Assembly: GCA_050732935.1 (NCBI GenBank)
Contig: JBOHRW010000193.1
Location: 1-11,587, forward strand
Reading direction: 5' to 3'
DNA from: DASRVA01 sp050732935
GTDB lineage: Bacteria > Gemmatimonadota > Gemmatimonadetes > JACCXV01 > JAHWKZ01
Length of the DNA: 11,587 nt
Shown: one piece after another, positions 7,029 through 11,587 of the stretch
Layout of the letters: every line of letters begins with the position of its first letter
Numbering within the stretch: the first letter of the stretch is position 1
The notes under the pieces: model-generated
The model's database searches: none
Told to the model about the DNA's origin: nothing
What the model saw: the letters and a program-made list of their open reading frames with translations, nothing else
Position numbers and translations under genes: made by a program

Positions 7029-7052
7029 GGAACCTTACGTCGGGCCGGCTGT
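7029..7052 (+). promoter_or_regulatory. Possible ECF-type promoter element upstream of the anti-sigma gene
   Basis: GGAACC (7029-7034) resembles the AAC-containing -35 of ECF promoters; TGTATG lies about 15 bp downstream as a possible -10. The same hexamer GGAACC occurs at 6195-6200, upstream of the sigma gene. This would be compatible with the sigma factor driving its own unit, but a hexamer is short and no -10 consensus is shared between the two sites. Confidence 0.2.
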
Positions 7053-7109
7053 ATGCAGAGGTGACATCGGGTTCACGTCACTTCTGGACTATTTGAACGG
7101 ATTTGCATC

Positions 7110-7838
7110 ATGCCGATCTCCCGGGGGCCTTGCCGAGACTTTCTCGACGAGTTCTCGAGCTTCGTCGACGGGTCGCTCGATCCGGGGCGGCGGAGCCTGC
7201 TCATCGCCCATCTCGACTGCTGCGAAGCCTGCCTCCGCCATCTGAAGGCTTACCGCAAGGGCATCGCCGTCTATCGGGAGGCGAACGCCCCGGTCCCGGC
7301 CTGGGGGCTGTACGAGCGCGTCCTCGAACGGCTGGGCGGAGACATCCGTCCGGCGCTCGCAGACGCCGATCGAGATCGCACGGTCGCCCCGAGGCGTTTC
7401 CGCGGCGGCGTCGGCGCGGTCCTCGTGATGGCGGTCCTGGCGATGCTGGTCTTCGTTTCCCCCGCTGGCCTGGACTTCCGCGCCGGGCCCAGCCGGACAG
7501 TGGAGCCGGCGTCGGAGGCCGCCGTGCCACCCGCGTCATGGGCCAGCGTGATCCCGGCCGCGCTGCCTCAATTGGCGCCGGTCGAACGCGAACGGGTAAC
7601 GAGCCCGCCGCGGCGCCCCACCCGGACGGTGGCCAGCGAGGCGGGACTCCAGATCGAGCGGCTCCCCGTGGTGCCGCGCCGCGAGGTCCGCGTCATCAGC
7701 GTGAACGACATCAGCGGCGTCGTGCCGACGGGCGGGTTCGGCGGATGGCCGCCTCGGCGACCCCCCGTCACCATCTATCGCACGGCTTCCATCATGCCGG
7801 CGGCCTGGGTCGCCGAGGCGGCGCTGCGCATCCCTTGA
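7110..7838 (+). CDS. Membrane-anchored zinc-finger anti-sigma factor
   Basis: A 242-residue protein with an N-terminal anti-sigma zinc-finger domain: C8, then the HxxxCxxC motif formed by H34, C38 and C41, within the typical context FVDGSLDPGRRSLLIAHL. A helical linker follows and one membrane span at about residues 99-118 (GAVLVMAVLAMLVFVSPAG), so the N-terminus is cytoplasmic and about 125 residues lie outside. That outer part is Pro/Arg-rich with a compact segment (VRVISVNDISGVVPTGGF) that I do not recognise. Such proteins bind their cognate ECF sigma factor and release it on redox change or regulated proteolysis. The partner is most likely the sigma factor 160 bp upstream. The ATG at 7110 has no strong Shine-Dalgarno but gives the correct domain start. 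Zinc binding and redox sensing are inferred from the motif. Confidence 0.85.
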   Translation: MPISRGPCRDFLDEFSSFVDGSLDPGRRSLLIAHLDCCEACLRHLKAYRKGIAVYREANAPVPAWGLYERVLERLGGDIRPALADADRDRTVAPRRFRGGVGAVLVMAVLAMLVFVSPAGLDFRAGPSRTVEPASEAAVPPASWASVIPAALPQLAPVERERVTSPPRRPTRTVASEAGLQIERLPVVPRREVRVISVNDISGVVPTGGFGGWPPRRPPVTIYRTASIMPAAWVAEAALRIP

Positions 7839-7845
7839 GCTATCG

Positions 7846-7873
7846 TTGACACCTCCGCTCGGTGGCCGATACC
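7846..7873 (+). promoter_or_regulatory. Candidate promoter for holA
   Basis: A perfect TTGACA at 7846-7851 is followed after 16 bp by GATACC (7868-7873, 3 of 6 consensus bases). The predicted start near 7880 lies between the GTG at 7862 and the ATG at 7928, which supports the ATG as the holA start. The -10 is weak, so confidence is moderate at best. Confidence 0.4.
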
Positions 7874-7927
7874 TTCGCCGGCGAGCTTCATCGACACCCA
7901 CATCCTGACGCCGGTTCGAGCGCCTCG

Positions 7928-8959
7928 ATGCCGAAGATCCAGGCCGACACGTTCCTCACCGATCCGACGGCGACGAAGCTCGACGTCCCGGCGATCCTGA
8001 TCGCCGGCGACGAGACCTATCTCCGCGACAAGGTGGTGCAGTCGGTTCTCGAGCGCGTGACCACGGTGGCCGGCTCCGAGGCCTTCGACCTCGAGACGCG
8101 CGACGCCGCCGAGCTGACCGAGACCGACTACGAGACCCTGGTCGGCACGCCGCCCCTCATGAACGATCGGCGGGTCGTGGTGCTGAAGGGAATCCCGGCT
8201 GTGCCCGCGGCCATCCGCGACCGGATCAAGGAGACGCTCGACGAATCCCCCGCGAGCCTGTGCCTGATCGGGACCGGGGGCTCCAGCATGCGGGGGAACC
8301 TCTACCAGATCTGGGAGAAGCGTGGGCTCAGGATCGTCTGCGAGCTCCCACGCAAGTCGCCCCGCTCCAGGCAGGTCGACTTCGACTACGAGCGCTGGCT
8401 CGCCAGCCGTGCCAGAGCCGACTTCGGCAAGCGGCTCGAAAGGGATGCCGCCCGCGCGCTGGCCGCGCTCGGCGCGGAGCTCCAGCCGCTCTACGCCGAG
8501 CTCGAGAAGGTGGCGCTCTACGTGGGCGATACGGACACGATCACCATCGAAGACGTCGAGGCCGTCTGCACGGGCGGCACGATTGGAACCGTGTGGGAAT
8601 GGTGCGACGCGGTCGGGGCGGGTGATCGGGAGAAGACGTTCCGGCTCCTCGGCCGGCTCATCGACTCCGGCGAGAGCGCGTATCGCCTGGTGCCGCTCCT
8701 CGCGACCCACTTCTGCCGGCTCGGCGTGGCCGTCGAGACCGGCTCGAGCGATCCGCGCCGGATCATGGAGTCCCTCCCCGGGCGATCCTGGTACGCGATG
8801 GCGAAGGGGCTCGCCGACCAGGCTCGCCGACACACGCCCGAGTCGATCGCCCGGGCGCTGGACCTCCTGGCCGACGCCGACCGCATGCTCAAATCGACCG
8901 GACATCGGGAGCGATTCGTGATGGATAGACATCTAGTGGAGATTCTGAATGCCGCGTAA
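7928..8959 (+). CDS. holA: DNA polymerase III subunit delta (clamp loader)
   Basis: A 343-residue protein matching HolA, the delta subunit that opens the beta sliding clamp within the clamp-loader complex. The N-terminal AAA+-like domain begins with the family signature ILIAGDETYLRDKVVQSV near residue 23, followed by RRVVVLKGI and LCLIGTGGSS. Delta has no functional Walker A site, consistent with its absence here. The middle region has ELQPLYAELEKVALYVGD and ITIEDVEAVCTGG, the conserved E-x-E-K-L/V-x-L-Y block. The C-terminal collar domain has LLADADRMLKSTGHRER, matching the usual D-x-x-L-K-S/T-x pattern. The frame is open from a GTG at 7862, but the ATG at 7928 gives the usual spacing to the signature and lies downstream of a candidate promoter; it has only a weak Shine-Dalgarno. 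The 3' end overlaps the next gene by 11 bp, so the two are probably co-translated. Confidence 0.9.
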   Translation: MPKIQADTFLTDPTATKLDVPAILIAGDETYLRDKVVQSVLERVTTVAGSEAFDLETRDAAELTETDYETLVGTPPLMNDRRVVVLKGIPAVPAAIRDRIKETLDESPASLCLIGTGGSSMRGNLYQIWEKRGLRIVCELPRKSPRSRQVDFDYERWLASRARADFGKRLERDAARALAALGAELQPLYAELEKVALYVGDTDTITIEDVEAVCTGGTIGTVWEWCDAVGAGDREKTFRLLGRLIDSGESAYRLVPLLATHFCRLGVAVETGSSDPRRIMESLPGRSWYAMAKGLADQARRHTPESIARALDLLADADRMLKSTGHRERFVMDRHLVEILNAA

Positions 8960-10475
8960 ACGACCGCTTTGGAAGACCCGCTTCGCAGGCGGCGTGACGG
9001 TCGCCTTGCTCGCCGGCGCTTTCCTGCTGCCGGGGGCCGCCGTCGCTCAGGATGATCCCGGGGAGCTCCTCGAGGACGGTCGCCGTGCCTTCGAGCGCCA
9101 GAACTTCGAGGAGTCGCGCGAGAAGCTGTGGGCTTACCTCGACGCCACCTCGAACCTGACGGGGGCAGCGCGCATGCCGCAGGCGGAGGCGCTCTACTAC
9201 ATCGCGCTCATGGAGCCGGACGCGGCTGTGGCGGGCCGTCACTATCAGATCATCGTCGACGAGTTCCCGGCATCGCCGGTCGCCGACGATGCGCTCCACC
9301 GACTGGCCCTGCTGAATATGGTCGAGGGCCGGCCCGATCTCGCCATCCAGCAGTTCGAGCAGCTTCGCCAGAATTATCCGGTCAGCCGCTACCAGCCCGA
9401 GGTCGCGCTGTGGATCGGACAGGCCCGGTTCGCCGCCGGCGATCCGAGGGCCGCCGTCTCGACCTTCGAGGAGGGCTTTGCCCGAGTCAAAGCGAGCGAG
9501 CTACCGCGCGAGATCTCGATGGGTCAGCGGGACGCTCTGGCCGCCGAGTACGCGCATTGGCTGGCGCGGGCACATGCCGAGGCCGGCGACGAGCAGACAG
9601 CGATGCAGTACTACACCCTCCTGACCCTCGACTACCCCGACTCCCCGCAAGCCGCGGACGCCCGGCAGGTGCTGGCGTCCAGGGGTGTGGAGACGCCTCC
9701 CCCGGCGGTGGCGTCTGCGGCCGGGGAGCGGCAGCCCGGCGAAGGGGCTCCCGGCGCGGAGAATCTGCCGCTCGGGGACGAGGCGCGTGTCGACGAGGGT
9801 CAGCCGGCCGAGGAGGGCGCGGAGCAATCGGCTCCGATCGACCTGCCGCCCGTGGCGGCCGCCCTGCCTCAGGCGGACGCCGAGGCGACGGCCCAGCCCA
9901 CCCCGGATGCCGACCCTGCCGGCGAGCAGCAGGCACCGCGCGAGGAAGAGTTCGAGGACATCGCGGTCGCCGATCCGGTCGCCGCCGCGCCGGAGGGCGT
10001 GGGGCGGGGCGAAGGGCGACCGACGGAAGGGCCGCCGGAGGAGCCTGCCGCGGAGGCGGCCCCCACGGCGGAGGTCACCGTGGAGCGACCCGCCGAGGAT
10101 CCGGTGGCGGAGCAAACCGCCGAGGCCGCCCCCGAGCGAGAGGTCCTGGAGCGGCCCGCCGAGGAGCGTCCCATCGAGCCATCCGAGGAGCTCGGGCCCC
10201 CCGCTAAGTTCGGACCCGGCGGAGGAAACGCGGACATCGTCTACCTCCAGGTCGGGGCCTTTACGAGCGCCACACGCGCGGCCGACCTCTCCAAACGGCT
10301 CAAGGAGGACGACTTCAACTCGTCCGTCCAGATCGCGGTCGTGGACGGGCGCGGGTTCTATCGCGTACGGGTCGGGCCGTTTCGCACATCCGCGGACGCC
10401 GAGCGCATCGACCGCGACCGCCGGCGCCTTACCGAGCTCGGCTATCCGGTCGAGCAGGTGCCGGCCACGCAATAG
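8949..10475 (+). CDS. Secreted TPR protein with long acidic linker and C-terminal SPOR domain
   Basis: A 508-residue envelope protein. Residues 1-33 form a signal peptide (basic start, hydrophobic core, AVA before Q34). Residues about 37-245 are tetratricopeptide-like helical pairs (such as YQIIVDEFPASPVADDALHR and LAIQQFEQLRQNYPVSRYQP), resembling the BamD/YbgF group. Residues about 248-425 are a low-complexity Pro/Ala/Glu-rich acidic linker. Residues 429-508 are a SPOR domain (YLQVGAFTSATRAADL and FYRVRVGPFRTSADAE), which in known proteins binds denuded glycan strands at division septa. The likely role is periplasmic and septum-related, with TPRs for protein contacts. There is no lipobox Cys. 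The ATG at 8949 has GGAG 7 bases upstream, inside holA, and overlaps the holA stop by 11 bp, indicating translational coupling. A partner protein cannot be inferred. Confidence 0.9.
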   Translation: MPRKRPLWKTRFAGGVTVALLAGAFLLPGAAVAQDDPGELLEDGRRAFERQNFEESREKLWAYLDATSNLTGAARMPQAEALYYIALMEPDAAVAGRHYQIIVDEFPASPVADDALHRLALLNMVEGRPDLAIQQFEQLRQNYPVSRYQPEVALWIGQARFAAGDPRAAVSTFEEGFARVKASELPREISMGQRDALAAEYAHWLARAHAEAGDEQTAMQYYTLLTLDYPDSPQAADARQVLASRGVETPPPAVASAAGERQPGEGAPGAENLPLGDEARVDEGQPAEEGAEQSAPIDLPPVAAALPQADAEATAQPTPDADPAGEQQAPREEEFEDIAVADPVAAAPEGVGRGEGRPTEGPPEEPAAEAAPTAEVTVERPAEDPVAEQTAEAAPEREVLERPAEERPIEPSEELGPPAKFGPGGGNADIVYLQVGAFTSATRAADLSKRLKEDDFNSSVQIAVVDGRGFYRVRVGPFRTSADAERIDRDRRRLTELGYPVEQVPATQ

Positions 10476-10478
10476 AGC

Positions 10479-10499
10479 CGGCCATTTTGATGCTGGCCG
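10479..10499 (+). terminator. Weak hairpin after the SPOR-protein gene
   Basis: CGGCCA (10479-10484) pairs with TGGCCG (10494-10499) around a 9-base loop, beginning 4 bases after the stop codon. No T-run follows, so rho-independent termination is doubtful. It may still mark the 3' end of the holA-SPOR transcript. Confidence 0.3.
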
Positions 10500-10530
10500 A
10501 TCCCTCGTGTTGACGTCGTCCGAGGAGTAA

Positions 10531-11106
10531 GCCCGGACGGGTAATCGGCGAGGTTACCCGCATGCGAAACCACTTCGTGAGCGAGTCAGTCGCCGCGCAG
10601 AAGAGCTGCCGTTTCGGACCGGTTCGTTCGACCTGCTGACCGTCTCGTTGGCCTTCCACTGGCTCGACCGGGAGCGATTCCTCACTGAAGCCCTGCGCAT
10701 TCTCGGTCGTACCGGTCTTCTCGTCGTCTACGACAACTTCATCGCCGGCAGGACGGAAGACGGTGAGGACGAGAGCATCGGCCAATGGATGCGAGACATC
10801 TACTGGAGGAGATACCCCTACCCACCCAGGTCTCCCGTGGATTTCGCGCCCGGGGAGAACGTCGAGCCGGGGTTCCGGTGCGAAAGCCGTGACGAGTACC
10901 AGAACCTTGTGGACTTCACGAGAGAACGGCTCGTTGACTACCTCGTGACGCAGACTAACGTGATCGCGGCCGTCGAAGAGGGCGAGGAGGGCATCGACGA
11001 GGTGCGAGGATGGCTGTTACGGGAGCTCGCTTCCTTCTTCGAAGGCCGCGGATCTCGAAACTTTGTCTTTGAAGGCCCGATCTGGATCCTTCGTCCCAGT
11101 GGATAG
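10531..11106 (+). pseudogene. 5'-truncated class I SAM-dependent methyltransferase remnant
   Basis: The frame is open from just after a stop at 10528-10530 to TAG at 11104-11106. From about 10600 its translation matches the second half of methyltransferase-11 type enzymes: AEELPFRTGSFDLLTVSLAF, then HWLDRERFLTEALRILGRTG, LLVVYDNFIAG and a C-terminal helical part ending in NFVFEGPIWILRP. The N-terminal half with the glycine-rich SAM-binding motif I is absent: only 55 bp separate the SPOR gene stop from this frame. No ATG or GTG start with a ribosome binding site exists; the only in-frame candidate is TTG at 10648, inside the conserved core. A functional methyltransferase is therefore unlikely. 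Third-position G/C is visibly lower than in neighbouring genes (codons such as ttt, gaa, cga, tta), consistent with relaxed selection or foreign origin. A partly active fragment cannot be excluded. Confidence 0.75.
10538..10560. repeat. Perfect 7-bp inverted repeat at the truncated methyltransferase end
   Basis: CGGGTAA (10538-10544) and TTACCCG (10554-10560) are exact inverted copies separated by 9 bases. The repeat lies just upstream of the first recognisable methyltransferase residues. It may be an RNA hairpin (no T-run follows), a protein-binding site, or a trace of the event that removed the 5' half of the gene. It lacks the core bases expected of an integron attC site. Confidence 0.4.
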
Positions 11107-11117
11107 GTCGTATCCCC

Positions 11118-11130
11118 GCGGCCAAGCCGC
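11118..11130 (+). other. Small GC hairpin between the methyltransferase remnant and the DoxX gene
   Basis: GCGGC and GCCGC flank a CAA loop (5-bp stem), 12 bases after the remnant's stop codon. There is no T-run. The rest of the 56-bp gap holds the ribosome binding site of the next gene and no convincing promoter. Confidence 0.2.
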
Positions 11131-11162
11131 CAACCCATCTCTACTCGATCAAGGAGGAGCAC

Positions 11163-11587
11163 ATGACGTACTCCACCGTGACCCACGTGGGCGAGCGGAC
11201 CGGCATAGCCGGCGTCACCCATGCCATCCTGCGGATCGGCGCCGGTACCCTGTTCTGCATGCACGGGATGCCCAAGCTCTTCGGCTGGTTCGGTGGGATG
11301 GGTGAGGCGGGCGGTTCCGCGCCGCTCTTCTCGCAGATGGGTTTGGCCGGCGTTCTGGAGGTCTTCGGCGGGCTCCTCATCCTCCTCGGACTCTTTACGC
11401 GCCCGGTGGCGATCATCCTGGCTCTGGAGATGCTCATCGCGTTCGTCCAGGCCCACCTGCCGCGCCACATCGTCCCCTACCTGAGCGGCGGGGAGCTGGC
11501 GCTACTCTACATGTGTGTCTGGATCTTTCTGGCCGGCAATGGCGCCGGCCCTTGGAGCCTGGACGGCGTGATGCGCAGGGGCCGCGG
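11163..11587 (+). CDS. DoxX-family membrane protein (3' end cut by window)
   Basis: The frame opens at ATG 11163 and runs without a stop to the window end, giving 141 complete codons. AAGGAGG at 11151-11157, 5 bases before the ATG, is the best Shine-Dalgarno in the window. The translation shows the DoxX pattern: a short polar N-terminus, then LRIGAGTLFCMHGMPKLFGW (first helix ending in the conserved H-G-x-x-K-L-F-G-W-F-G-G run), LEVFGGLLILLGLFTRPVAI, a third helix near 85-98, and a fourth helix YMCVWIFLAGNG followed by GAGPWSLDG, the usual DoxX C-terminal motif. Four membrane spans are expected and the protein looks nearly complete. DoxX proteins are linked to quinone- or thiol-related redox functions in some bacteria, but the role here is unknown. 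It follows the methyltransferase remnant by 56 bp on the same strand. Confidence 0.88.
   Translation, partial: MTYSTVTHVGERTGIAGVTHAILRIGAGTLFCMHGMPKLFGWFGGMGEAGGSAPLFSQMGLAGVLEVFGGLLILLGLFTRPVAIILALEMLIAFVQAHLPRHIVPYLSGGELALLYMCVWIFLAGNGAGPWSLDGVMRRGR

Noticed and set aside
7061..7081. GTGAC/GTCAC inverted repeat before the anti-sigma gene as an operator
   Set aside because: Arms are only 5 bp with an 11-base spacer, which is expected by chance; no nearby promoter fits it.
7862..7927. Earlier GTG start for holA adding 22 residues
   Set aside because: The added residues have no family counterpart, there is no Shine-Dalgarno, and the codon lies upstream of the predicted transcript start near 7880.
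9685..10210. Several overlapping open frames on both strands within the SPOR gene linker
   Set aside because: They arise from the repetitive G/C-rich codons of the Pro/Ala/Glu linker; translations are low-complexity Arg/Gly/Ser-rich.
1..11587. Mobile element, CRISPR, tRNA or toxin-antitoxin content
   Set aside because: No transposase or integrase frame, no regularly spaced direct repeats, no cloverleaf and no small toxin/antitoxin pair was seen on either strand.

Overview
The window reads as a compact, gene-dense chromosomal segment from a high-GC bacterium (roughly two thirds G+C by eye, with strongly G/C-ending codons). A secreted TPR protein with a C-terminal SPOR (peptidoglycan-binding) domain, next to an ECF sigma factor and a membrane-anchored anti-sigma factor, suggests a Gram-negative, diderm organism. 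The sequence alone does not fix the phylum; an uncultured high-GC lineage such as Eisenbacteria, Myxococcota, Gemmatimonadota or Acidobacteriota is only a guess. I see no tRNA, rRNA, CRISPR array, transposase or phage gene.

Layout. (1) 1-1014 (+): a BNR/Asp-box beta-propeller protein whose start may lie at or beyond the window edge. (2) 1056-4196 (-): a tight three-gene unit transcribed polX, then a PadR-family regulator, then a DUF2306-like seven-helix membrane protein, with gaps of 16 and 2 bp. (3) A 40-bp divergent gap, then 4237-6081 (+): a long-chain acyl-CoA synthetase. (4) 6082-6334: an AT-rich promoter region with a good sigma-70 type promoter and a dyad repeat, leading to an ECF sigma factor (6335-6949) and, 160 bp later, a zinc-finger anti-sigma factor (7110-7838). 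(5) holA, the DNA polymerase III delta subunit (7928-8959), overlapping by 11 bp a TPR/linker/SPOR cell-envelope protein (8949-10475). (6) 10531-11106: the C-terminal half of a class I SAM-dependent methyltransferase lacking its cofactor-binding half and a credible start codon, with a perfect 7-bp inverted repeat at its truncated end. (7) 11163 to the window end: a DoxX-family membrane protein with an excellent ribosome binding site, cut by the window edge.

How the genes fit together. Most are housekeeping or stress functions: PolX (repair synthesis), HolA (clamp loader), acyl-CoA synthetase (fatty-acid activation), and an ECF/anti-sigma pair that probably senses an envelope or redox signal. 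The SPOR protein probably acts at septal peptidoglycan and is translationally coupled to holA. The PadR regulator, translationally close to the membrane protein, may control its own unit. No clearly new defence or mobile system is visible. The points most worth following are the sigma-factor promoter with its dyad repeats, the very short polX/acyl-CoA synthetase divergent gap with no Shine-Dalgarno for the synthetase, the truncated methyltransferase junction, and the unrecognised C-terminal region of the anti-sigma factor.
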